From Apodospora peruviana (lineage: Eukaryota; Ascomycota; Sordariomycetes; Sordariales; Lasiosphaeriaceae), in contig JAUEDM010000014.1 in assembly GCA_033439685.1 (NCBI GenBank), positions 1 to 22,849 of the forward strand: a stretch of 22,849 nucleotides of DNA, in the 5' to 3' direction. The stretch's first letter is position 1. The number at the start of each line of letters is the position of its first letter. The notes under the pieces were generated by a model. That model had not been told where the DNA came from. It saw only the letters and a program-made list of their open reading frames with translations, and made no database searches. Below are positions 11,545-22,159 of the stretch, piece by piece. The position numbers were made by a program, and so were the translations under genes.

Positions 11545-11722
11545 GTTGACCGCGTCGAATTGTGATCCAGACCTAATTTCTCCGTTTGCGAAAACCAGGA
11601 AATCGTTCCTCCGCGGTCCAGGTACGCGAGGACGGGTTGCATCCCCCAAGACGGAGCATCGGGTTCCATGTTGACCAAAAGCGGGATGTTGTTGCGGAGG
11701 TTGCGTTGGAAGTGGGACTTTT

Positions 11723-11735
11723 CCCCCCCCCCCCC
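11723..11735 (+). repeat. C13 homopolymer
   Basis: A run of 13 C (G13 on the minus strand) lies about 270 bases upstream of the GH26 ATG. It is noted because of its similarity in kind to the much longer G362 tract upstream of the lectin-like gene. Confidence 0.85.
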
Positions 11736-13094
11736 TCTCCCCCAAAGACAATCGGGTCGTAGGTAAATTGGTCCGCTAGGTTCAAGTTGGTTATCCATGC
11801 TGTGTTCAGTGCATAAAACTGACCATTGGGACTTGTCACTCTGACTGAGAATTGGAGCATCATGTGAAGATGCGGAAGGGCACCTCGCGCAACCTCGAGG
11901 AGGCAAGGGGTGGATGATAACATCTATTGCTGTCAGGAGTTGTTGTTTCTTATTAGGGCGTGCTCCTCCTTTCTAAAGTTAGGGTTCTGAAGTTAGGTGT
12001 AAAAAAAGAACATGCAGTTGGTGGACCTGTGGCTTAAATACAGTACCTTCAAACCGCTCAGTTGATTTTGAAGTTGCAATTTGAAAATTACCGTAGTTTA
12101 TCAACTTTCAAGTTAGGATGCAGCTCTTTTAATTGGCTGTTAAAAAAAGGGTTGAGGGTGGAGAAGGGTAACATAAGGCCTTGTCTTTCGACTCCTTTAA
12201 TCGTGTAGAGCTGTGTATTCCGGGAGTATTATCGTGGGTTTTCATGATTTATTACAGTGCATTACCCAATTTTAACCCCAATGCCTCTTAACTTTGAAAA
12301 TCCCCAACTTTGGAATCGTATGGATCAGCCTCTAAGGTACGTACTTCCCCACGTTTCTTTCCAACCAATTTCTCTAAGCTTTCATACCGTTACTTTAAAA
12401 ATTTATCTTGTTTAAGGTACTTCAACCAATTCAAGTCTTTCATTGTACCTACATTTAATTTTCAATCTGTTTTGTTAAAGGCACTCAAGAAGTCACCCTG
12501 TACTTTTGGCGGTGCTTTAGTCCCATCGACAACTAGACGGTCGCCGACGTTGTGATACCTGTAGACCGGGACGGTATATTGGCCATTATGTTTAATTTGG
12601 ACGTTAGGCGCTAGGCGTAGGGGGAGAGAGACCAATAGCGAAGGCTTTATCAGCGACTCGTCTTTGCTCTTGTTCAATGAGACACCGAAAACCCGGGGCG
12701 GAAGTATCGCACCCCGTCGAATCCTTGCGCTCTTTCTCAAGCAGGAGTCTGGCAATGGATATATTTAGCACGTCTTTATGACCACGTTCTTGACGCGGTG
12801 CTTTTGTCGTTATTTCAAGTAGCGTCACTACCACTGCTGTCACCGCTGCCACGATGTTGGTCGAGTGTTTACGGATGATCGGCGCTATATCTACGGCCTT
12901 CTAAGACCAGCCACAACAGACTTAGTATGAACGGGCTTATGTCCAACCAATTTGATTTGACAAACAAGCAAGGTTCCTCAAGTTGTTCCCATCGCGTTCC
13001 TGCATGCGTGGTCCAGATTTCCACCTATCCCTAGTGCCTCGGGTAATTTACTCACGAGTGATATTGCGGCGGCTCGGGTCGAGAAGTCGGCAGA

Positions 13095-13100
13095 TATAAG
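13095..13100 (+). promoter_or_regulatory. Possible TATA box (TATAAG) of the GH106-like gene
   Basis: It lies about 220 bases upstream of the ATG at 13318. The CT- and CA-rich sequence between them looks like a fungal 5' leader. This is a weak consensus match supported mainly by position. Confidence 0.35.
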
Positions 13101-13317
13101 TCAATTAATCACAACTCCTCTTCACTGCTGGGTACTAATAGACAGCATCCGCACCTTTATCCACGCACGTGCTTCGAGCCGCCACAACCACCTATCTGGA
13201 GGCACTCTTTCACCAATAACCTCTTTCTTGCTCCGTGACAACTCTCGAATATCAACAGTTTGGGCTTACTGTAAGGGTGCTGGATAGGCATCTGAAACAA
13301 AGCTTCAGATTACCACA

Positions 13318-16300
13318 ATGGCGCCGTCCATTCTGCCCTTGGCTTCTCTAGCTGTGCTCTTGAACATTGTCACTGTAACAGCAGCTGCAGATCCCATCCC
13401 TCTCCCGTCATTCGCATACCCACCCGCTTCTTCCCGCCCCAAATTCCGCTACTGGCTCCCAGACGCCAGCGTCCCCGTCTCAGCTGTCAAGGCGGACATC
13501 GCGGCGCTGGCCGACATCTCGGCCGGCGGCCTCGAGTTCCTGGCTTTCCAGAACTATGGCTTCCCGCCGTTCTCGACGGACTGGTCCGTCTACGGATTCG
13601 GCACCCCGGCGTTTCAAGGAGGTGCTCAAAGGCGCCCTCAGCGCCGCCGCAGAGAACAAGCTTGTACTCGACATCGCCATCGGACCGGCCACGGGGTCCG
13701 GCGTGCCAGCGATTCCGCGGACTGAGGGGCTTGCGATGGAACTCGTGTATGGCGCGAAGACGATCAATGCGTCAGACAAGATCGGATCGCTTCCGCAGCC
13801 GGTGCTCAAATTCAACCATGGCTTTCTGAACGGGTGGGTTCACGAACCGGAAGACTGGGGCGCTAGTGAGCTTGTTGCTGTTGTTGCTGCGGAAGTGAAG
13901 GAGAAGAGGCAGAGGAGCGGTGGCGGAAGTAACTCAATGGTCGTGCTCAACGGAGCAAAGGTGTTTGATATTACCAACGTCACGCAGAGTTGGGAGGTGC
14001 CCGCCTCTGCGAGGACTGCCGGGAAGCAATGGGTCGTGATGGCCTTTTATCAGCGGTACTCGAACGAGCGGACCAGCCAGACCAACGGACGACCGACGAG
14101 CTGGGTTGGGAACGGGTCATGGGTCGTGGACCATTTCAGCGCCGCGGGTGCCAAGAAAGCGACAGACTTCTGGGACCACACCATGTTTGACGACAAGGAA
14201 ATCGATCGGCTCACGAGGCAGGTGGGCATGTACTTGTGGGAGGACAGCATGGAGATGATGACGCCGCTGTGGTGGACGCGCGACTTTTTATCGCGGTTCG
14301 AAACGGCTCGCGGGTACAGCGCCGCGAAATATCTACCTGTCTTCTTCCAGGCCAAGAATCTCTGGAACGGGTACGGCGAGCCGTACGACCAGTCGTACAT
14401 GTTTGATGGGCAGCCGGCGGACGGTGGTAAATATGCCGAGGACTACCGGCTCACTCTGAATGAGGGCTACCAAGACTTTCTGAGGCAATATCAGAAGTGG
14501 GCTGTTGCTCGTGGGATGGAGCACTCAGCGCAACCGGCGTACAATATGCCGCTAGACATGGTAAGGTAGGTTTCCCATATTAATGTATAACCGTGTTTTA
14601 CTGACAAGGAGCCCAAGTCCTCCGCAGTCCCCCTGGTTGGAGGACCCGAGCTGGAATCGATGGGCTTCGACGAGTCAATTGACTCGTACCGCCAATTCAC
14701 CGGAGCGGCTCACCTCTTCAACCGCAACTCGATATCGACGGAGATCGGCGCGAAACGCGGAGGTGCATACGTACAGAGCGTGCCGTCCCTACTGAGTCTA
14801 TTCCGCGACTCGTTCGCCGCGGGTGTTAACACGCTTGTTATCCATGGCATGCCATATGAGGGCCCCTATCCCGGGACCACATGGCCCGGGTACACGCCCT
14901 TCGACTACGAGTTTGCGGATATGTGGGGACCGCGCCAGCCGGCGTGGCGGCATCTGAACGACACGATGCTGTACTCGGCAAGAAATAGCGAGGTGCTAAA
15001 AACGGGTGTGCCGAGGATCGATCTGGCGTTTTATGCGTGGAAGCATCCCTGGTCGTCAGGCGCAGTGTTCAAGGGAGGCGATGCGCTGACCGCTGCGGGT
15101 GCGTAGCTGGCTGTGTTTAACTCCGGAATATGTCTCTGAGCTAACTAACGTATTTGCCATCAGGATATACCTTTGAGTACCTCGGTCCAGATAACCTAGC
15201 TTCAACCACGGCATCCGTAAAGGATGGCGTGCTTGCGCCTGATGGACCTGCATATAAAGCCATCGTCCTTTACGGACAGACCAAGATTACCCCTGCGGCT
15301 TCTGCTGCGCTGCTTCATTTTGCTGCGGCCGGAATGCCGATATTTCTCGTGGGTCTGGCGCCGAGCACCACGATAGGCTCGCAAGGCCAGGCAACCGTCA
15401 CGGCGAACATGGCTGCACTCGTCAATGGCAGTTTTCCAAGCGTGACGGTTCTCACTGATACAGCCAGCTTTGGCGCAGCAAAACTGCAAGAAAAGGATAT
15501 CTTGCCGCGGGTTGTAGCATCACCACTGGAAGTGGCCAAAGATGCGAGCCAGTTGTACACACAATGGCGTTCAAAGCCAGGCAGCGGGCTGGATCTCGTT
15601 TATATCCTGAACAGGGGAGCGAAAACGACGTTCGATATCTCCTTCGCCGTCCCCGAGACCGCTGTGCCGTACATCATTGATGCTTGGACCGGAGAGCAGA
15701 CGCGTATGGCGGCATATCTTCGGACGAGGGACGGAATTACCGCCAGGATCAGCCTCGCTCACCAACAATCCGCGGTTCTGGCATTCCGGATTGCCGCTGC
15801 AGAGTTACCGTTGTACATCGTATCGAGGTCGTCAAATATTGCTGGCCTGCGAGTCAACCAGGATGGCAATATTGAAGGTCTTATCAACGACGGCAACGAA
15901 GCAAATGTTCTTCTGTCGGACAACAGGGAGATAGATATCCCTGCTGTATCAAACACAACACTCACTGCTCCAAGCACCACCACGCTGGGACCGTGGACAC
16001 TTACATTCGAGTCCTACGCCGCGCCGGCAGTTCTTAGCACAGCATCCGTCTCACCAAACAGGACAGTGACAACCATTTCGTCTCCACTGCAGAGTCTGGT
16101 TCCATGGACAAAGATCCCCGGCATCGAGAGGAGTAGCGGCGTCGGCACATATCGCACCACGTTCAAGAGGCCGGGTCGTGTAGACGGGAACAACACGGCG
16201 GTTACGATCCATTTTACGGGGGCTGTTCTCAACACCATCCGCGTGCGTGTGAACGGAGTCCTCGTACCGGCAATTGATATCACCGCACCGGATGAGGGAC

Positions 16301-16521
16301 GTGACGTCACGGCGCTGTTGAAGGCAGAGGGTGGGGATAACGAGATTGTGGTGGAAACCAGCAGCACTTTGTTCAATGCGGTCAAGGCGCGGGTCAATGA
16401 TCTGAGGACGATAGGAAACTCAATCCATTACCCTGAAGACTATTCGGGCCCGACGTGGAAAGAGTTTGGGTTGGTGGGTGAGGTTGTTGTTAAGACGTGG
16501 AGGAGGGTGTCGCTCAGCTAA
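13318..16521 (+). CDS. Secreted GH106-like glycosidase (alpha-L-rhamnosidase family), frameshifted
   Basis: A large secreted enzyme of about 1,026 residues. A signal peptide (about 1-23) is followed by the opening PPASSRPKFRYWLPDASV and AGGLEFLAFQNYG, typical of fungal GH106/GH2-sugar-binding-like proteins. WEDSMEMMTPLWWT (E308, E312) and GPELESMGF (E425, E427) are candidate active-site motifs. The C-terminus (FTGAVLNTIRVRVNG, DVTALLKAEGGDNEIVVE) is a GH2-type galactose-binding sandwich. Intron 1 starts at 14561 with GTAAGG; acceptors before 14609, 14612 or 14618 all keep frame, and I favour 14618. Intron 2 is 15099-15163 with GTGCGT, CTAAC and CAG. An extra T at 13612-13614 breaks the frame after GFGTPAF; the next frame continues KEVLKGAL. 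Alpha-rhamnosidase activity is inferred from family resemblance; the true substrate is unknown. Confidence 0.7.
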
Positions 16522-17737
16522 CTGGGAGTCAATGTTTGTTATCAATGCTGGAAAGGGGGCTTGAAGTGGAGCACATTTGTATTGCAGCAAACTTTTGGGT
16601 TTGGATAAGGTGGGTAGTCTGAGATGGTCAGGTATGCTCAAAACTGTCAATCCACCCTTACTATGGTGGCAAGCCGACTGTGTGTTCTTTTGGCTGCAAA
16701 CTGAGGAAACATTGCCTTACGCGAACGTTTGGATGTCTCAGACCTCCGATGAAACCAAACTGCGACCATTCGTCTGGTTATGTACTGCTATCGCGGCAGG
16801 CAGATCCCCAAAATCTCCAGAACAGGTAATCTGAACAGAACCTCGGCCGAGAAAAAGATAAAGCAGTACCGATGGATTTCTTCTTCCGCCCGCATTTCCC
16901 ACACACCGACCAGTCCAGTAATAGCCTGCATTATTACCCATCTCCGTCCCAGATGTTCTGGTGCGAAGCAAACGGTTTATCCACAAACTCCCCCACGAGA
17001 CAGCGCTTTAGCCAGACAACATCAATCGACTTTCCCAATTGGCCACCGGCACCCGCCGCGGCTCTTATCTCGTCTTGGCATAGATGAAACAAGAGCCGCA
17101 TCTCCAACTTCATGGGCTCCTCCCTGATCCGCGACAGAAGTTTATGGGCGACACCGCAACAACATCGACTTGGAGGGTATTAACAGAACGACATATGGAC
17201 GCACGGTGCGCTCAAGTCGATCGGCCCACTGAAGGGCATCGCCAGATCGCCAGGGACGAGGAGCAGTCGATGGCCAGACCAAGTCACATCACCACCAGCC
17301 GATATCTGGTATCCCGCCAGTATGGGACACGCCGAGTCTCTCCTCAGACCCGTTTCCAACCGTGCGGGATGCAGCAGAAAAGAAGCTTCCATCCGTGATA
17401 CCACGCTAATTACCACCACCTTGCTTATCTAGTAGTAGTTTGAAAAATCAGCAAGTAAGCAGCATCAACCTTCAGCCGGCGAGTCCCAGAAAACGCCACA
17501 ACCTATGCTTGCCTCTCCCAAGCGTCACGATTGATCACCCGGGCTGGCTCGTGCCGGACTCCTGTTCTTATCTCCGGGTTTCCGTAATAACTGAACTACT
17601 ACCCGGGGCCAAGCAAACCTCTTCGTCGTCTCGTCTCGTCACTCTCACCCTTCCCGTAGTCTAAATCGACAGACAATGTTGTGAATCCGTGTAAATTGAT
17701 ATTGATATCAGCAGCCAGGTATCCAGCTCTCTCAAAG
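16522..17737. promoter_or_regulatory. Intergenic region; OPT promoter with GATA-type sites
   Basis: No gene is supported. CTTATC, the complement of GATAAG, occurs at 17064-17069, 17424-17429 and 17567-17572, within about 700 bases upstream of the OPT start. Fungal GATA factors of the AreA/NIT2 type use such sites for nitrogen control, which would suit a peptide importer. Three six-base matches in 1.2 kb are weak evidence. The stretch from about 17600 to 17660 is CT-rich, as near fungal transcription starts. Confidence 0.3.
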
Positions 17738-20636
17738 ATGGGTCGCCCAAAGACGCCCAGTCTTCACGACGGAGACGCACCTCTCACACCCTTCACCATG
17801 GCTCTCTCGAGGATGGCAGAGTCTAGCACCGAGGACTTGAAGTCCAAGGAGTCGGATACGGCCCTGGGGGCCGGCATCTTTGACGAGAAGAAACTGGTAT
17901 GGTTAAGTAACGGTCGACTTTCACGGAGGCGAGGATAATCACTGACGTTGTCGCCACAGCTGTCGAAAGAGAGCACGACCAGTCTGTCGTCCGAGGAGTT
18001 CCGGATGCAGGGCGCAGCTTTCCATGTCACCGACAGAGATTTGGCCGAGGCCAAGGAGATGGCCTCGACACTGACGCTGGACGACACCAGGCAGCTGATG
18101 GTCTCGATCCACAAGCAGCACTCGCGGGATCCCAACTTCCCAATGGAGATCATCGAGGCCATCGAGCAATTCCTCGGTCCGTTAGATAGCCACCACACAA
18201 CCTTACCCGGCAGACGCTAACATTTATTTGTGTCACAGGCAACGAGGAAGTCTTCACCAACCCGGAGAAGCACGCCCAAACCATCCAGGAGATGAAGATC
18301 CAAGCCGCCCTGATCACCAGCAACAGCCCGTACGCCGAGGTCCGCGCCGTCGTCGACAACCATGACGATCCGACTCTACCGGTATCCACCATCCGCGCCT
18401 GGGCCATCGGCATCTTCTTCTCGTGCTGCATCTCCTTCATCAACTCCTTCTTCGACGTCCGCCTGCCCAGCATCTCCGTCATCGCAACAGTCCCGCAGCT
18501 ACTAGCCTACCCGATCGGCAAGTTCTGCGAGCGTACGCTCCCAGACAAAGGCTTTACCCTCTTCGGCGTCCGCCACAGCCTCAACCCGGGGCCGTTTAAC
18601 AAGAAGGAGCACATGCTCATCACCATCATGTCAAACGTGGCCAAGAGCGTGCCCTACACCAACTACATCATCTGGATCCAGGTGCTGCCGCAGTACTTCA
18701 ACCAGCCGTGGGCGACCAGCGCGCTGTACCAGATCATGATCGGTCTCTCCACAAACATCATCGGGTACGGCTTGGCCGGAATCTGCCGCCGCTTTCTGGT
18801 GTATCCGGCCTACTGCGTCTGGCCTTCCTCGTTGGTAACGATCGCGCTGAACTCGGCCTTCCATGACTCGGCCACCGAGGCTGCCACCGTCCTCGGCCCA
18901 CTAAAGTCGGTGTGGAAGATGCCGCGCCTGCGCTTCTTTGCGGTCGCCTTCGCCGCCATGTTCTGCTACTTCTGGCTGCCTAATTATCTCTTCGCCGGCC
19001 TGACCTACTTCAGCTGGATGACCTGGATCGCGCCCGACAACGCCGACCTCTCCATTCTAACGGGCGGGTCGACCGGCCTCGGCCTCAACCCGCTACCGAC
19101 ACTAGACTGGAACATACTATCGTACTGGATCGACCCGCTCGTGGTACCCTTCTTCTCGACCTTCAACTTCTTCATCGGCATCTTTTTTAGTCTGTTCGTC
19201 GTGCTGGCCCTGTACCGCACCAACGCTTTTGATACAGCCTACCTGCCCATCAACTCGAACCGGCCGTTCGACCACTTCGGCAAGCCGTACAACGTGTCCG
19301 CCATCATCGACGACAGGGGCATCTTTGACGGCCCCAAGTACGAGTCCTACTCGCCGCCTTTTCTGTCAGCCGCAAACGTAGTCGTCTACATGTTCTTCTT
19401 TGCGCTCTACTCGGCAACTGTCACCTACGGAGTCCTATATCATCGGCACGAGATCATGCTCGGCTTCCGCGACATCTGGCGGGGGATCAAACGCAAAACC
19501 AAATGGGGCAAGAACACCTCCGCGGAGGAAATCGAAGACCCCAACAAGCTTGACGTCCACAACCGGCTCATGAGCGCGTACAAGGAGGTCCCCGAGTGGT
19601 GGTACCTGATCTGTTTGGTCGTTGCTGTCGCCTTGGGCATGGTCGGCGTGGGCGCGTGGCCGACCAACACGACGCCCTTCGTGGTCCTCTACGGCATCGC
19701 CCTGTGTCTGTTCTTCGTGGTGCCGATCGGTATCATCGCCGCCATGACGGGCGTGCAGGTTACGCTCAACGTGATTGCCGAGTTTATAGGCGGCGTGTGG
19801 GTCGAGGGCAACGCCATCGCCATGTGCTTCTTCAAGTCGTACGGCTACGTGACCTGCGCGCACGCGCTTTCTTTCAGTGCCGACCTGAAGCTGGCGCACT
19901 ATCTCAAGATCCCGCAGCGGTTTACATTTTGGGCGCAGATGGTGCCGACGCTCGTCTCGACTTTCATCAGCGTTGCCGTGCTGCAGTACCAGGTCAACAT
20001 CGAGAACATCTGCACCAAGGACGCACCGTTCCGATTTACCTGTCCCGGCCCAAACACGTTCTTCACCGCAGCCGTGTTTTGGGGAACCGTCGGGCCGCGC
20101 AAGATCTGGGGCGTGGGCGGGCAGTACTCTGTGACGCTGATCGGGTTTCCGATCGGCGTGGCTGTCGTTGCGCTGTTCTGGGCGCTGAGTCGCCGGTGGC
20201 CCAAGAGTGCTGTGCTGAGAAACGCGCACCCGGTGGTCATGATGAGCGGCGCGCTGGCCTGGGCGCCGTATAATTTGGCCTATGTCTGGCCCGCGGTGCC
20301 GGTTGCGGCCTTTTCGTGGCTGTATGTCAAGAGCAGATATCTGCCGTTTTGGTCAAAGGTCGGTTTATCCTATGATTTTTGAAATGGAATTGTTGTGTGC
20401 ACGTGTAATGCTGACGGAGTTTTGCACAGTACAACTATATCCTCTCGGCCGCCTTCTCATGCGCCATTGCCATTTCTGGTATTGTCATCTTCTTTGCGCT
20501 ACAGGTTTGGGACATCGAGCTCAGCTGGTGGGGCAACGACATCACGGGTGTTGGATGCGATGCCACGGGTGACTGTGTGCTCAAAACGCTTGCCGAGGGC
20601 GAGTATTTTGGACCCAGGATTGGGGAGTTCAGCTAA
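17738..20636 (+). CDS. OPT-family oligopeptide transporter, intact, four exons
   Basis: A proton-coupled importer of small peptides in the plasma membrane, 900 residues. Exons are 17738-17896, 17960-18176, 18239-20358 and 20430-20636. Introns are 63, 62 and 71 nt with CTGAC or CTAAC branch sites. The second donor is the unusual GTCCGT, but the splice joins G|GC to give FLGNEEVF exactly in frame. The cytosolic N-terminus (about 1-170) is acidic and Ser-rich. DDPTLPVSTIRAW leads into the first helix (about 177-195). The OPT signature SLNPGPFNKKEH spans 239-250. Many hydrophobic segments follow, and the end LSWWGNDITGVG...LAEGEYFGP is the usual OPT C-terminus. The length fits S. pombe Isp4-type family members. 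No frameshift or missing motif was seen, unlike the neighbouring large genes. Confidence 0.93.
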
Positions 20637-21888
20637 ATGGCCTACCTTGGTAAGGTGACTGGATAGATAGGCCCCTGCTGTTGACAGCGGATGACGTGAT
20701 GTCTGATGAGGGTGTACGCGTTGGAGTTTGGCGATCCGGAGTGCAATGGGTATGTTTCCTGTCAGGCTTTGAGGAGGATTACGTTTCTCAAGTATGTCTC
20801 CTTTTTACCGTAGTTGTACAAGTATGTATCCAAGTTTACTTCTCTTTCAATAGCATCGTGTTAGTTGAACCTTACTCATTGTCTGGTTGATGTGCATGTA
20901 TGAATGACCTCTCCGAAGCACTCGTCACCGCAACTATCTAGGTAGTCATTCGGACTTTTCAGCAAGACTTACAACTGCTCTGGGTCAGATCATCCAGCCG
21001 GAAGTCTCCCCATGTCGACCGTGTCCATATTTACCACTTGATTGGTTCGATGAACATCACAGTCATAAAACTTTCCCTCCCTCTCTCTCCTTTAAGAATT
21101 TACTCCCCTCTCATCACTCTCCTATTTGGTCGGGATGGTTACCCCTTCCGTGCTTTGCCGCATGTGAGCTATGCACCCTCCCCCATCACAATATTGTATT
21201 TTCCCGCTTCCTATGCAGTAGCGCCATCTTCACCAGACTGATTATTTCTTTCCCCCAGGCGGGAGTGCTTATTCAGATACTTAGTTGGGAGACGCTACGA
21301 TGCAAAGAAGAGGCTAGGTTCCGTATATGTTATGTCGGACCGAACCCCATACAGTAGCGCTTACGGCCGGAGATAAACCTGGACCCCGGGTTTTGTTTTT
21401 GTGGTTGAAGTGTGCCCACCATCATCACCAAATAAGTAAACTTGCTAGACCGAGACTTTATTGGATAGACCCCGGATACGCATACCGACGTATTATTGGA
21501 CTACATGTACGGAACATGCGAGTGAGCGGCGAGTGGATACTCATTTGATACGAGGCTAGCCTCTCGCGAAATCTATCAATTATCAAGGCCCGTCTACCTA
21601 GTTTCCGATCTGGTTATTGGGGTCTGTAGCATGTACACCATCCCACAGTAGAGAGATTACACCCAGTTCAACTGTACAAACAACAAGGGCCCTGGGTATC
21701 TTCTCATGGCGGACTGCTTGGGCTTAAGACTGCGTATAAATTCGATTTTACACCGTATGTTCATGTATTATAATGGTCCTGTAAAGTCTCTTGCAATGTT
21801 TGAGAGATTCTGGGGCGTGAGATACTCCCCGTGGAAAATACCACATACTTTTCTTTGTTTGGCCTTACTTACTTTCTAATACTTGTTG
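20637..21888. other. Intergenic region, no gene recognised
   Basis: Short open frames at 20681-20890, 21038-21241 and 21327-21548 (+) show no domains or supporting splice signals. The first few hundred bases probably hold the OPT 3' UTR. A near-palindrome actatctaggtagt lies at about 20937-20950. Confidence 0.5.
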
Positions 21889-22104
21889 TAATGAGCAATC
21901 CCATCAGGCAGAAGTTCCGAAGGATTGGCCAGATATAAATATGTCAGGACACGACTCAATCGGCAGCTCTCACCGACCGTTGTTCCCACCATACCTTAAT
22001 GAGCAATCCCATCAGGCAGAAGTCCCGAAGGATTGGCCAGATATAAATATGTCAGGACATCACTCAATCGGCAGCTCTCACCGACCGTTGTTCCCACCAT
22101 ACCT
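21889..22104 (+). repeat. 108-bp tandem duplication carrying a TATA box in each copy
   Basis: Copy 1 is 21889-21996 and copy 2 is 21997-22104, abutting exactly, with three differences seen by eye (ttccg/tcccg and cacga/catca). Each copy contains TATAAAT (21934-21940 and 22042-22048). The second TATA box is about 112 bases before the ATG of the alpha/beta hydrolase, so the duplicated unit is most likely its core promoter. Confidence 0.92.
22042..22048 (+). promoter_or_regulatory. Proximal TATA box of the alpha/beta hydrolase gene
   Basis: TATAAAT in the second copy of the 108-bp duplication lies about 112 bases upstream of the ATG at 22160. The identical box in copy 1 (21934-21940) could act as an alternative upstream start, giving a leader longer by about 108 bases. 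Confidence 0.5.
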
Positions 22105-22159
22105 AGGACCTCATGAAGTGCAGCACTGTGGAAGTCAGACACACACGCGTCCCAACACA

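Larger units (their letters stand above)
11455..13317. other. Long intergenic region between divergent GH26 and GH106-like genes
   Basis: No gene is supported. The frames at 11346-11906 (-), 12462-12755 (-) and 12604-12852 (-) have no recognisable domain. The stretch from about 11940 to 12560 is visibly AT-rich with short A and T runs and repeated fragments such as aaggtac and caaccaatt. That could be a decayed repeat, but no element ends were found. The outer parts presumably hold the promoters of the two divergent glycosidase genes. Confidence 0.5.

Noticed and set aside
19435..20229. 264-codon minus-strand ORF opposite the OPT gene
   Set aside because: Antisense shadow; highly charged composition typical of reverse-strand reading of a membrane protein gene.
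21035..21060. tRNA B-box-like ggttcgat
   Set aside because: No matching A box or cloverleaf arms upstream; no tRNA was identified anywhere in the window.
21889..22104. The 108-bp repeats as a CRISPR-like array
   Set aside because: Only two abutting copies with no spacers in a eukaryotic context; this is a simple tandem duplication.
21941..22159. Upstream in-frame start of the alpha/beta hydrolase at 21941
   Set aside because: It lies inside the duplicated promoter unit just after a TATA box, and the signal peptide begins at the ATG on 22160.
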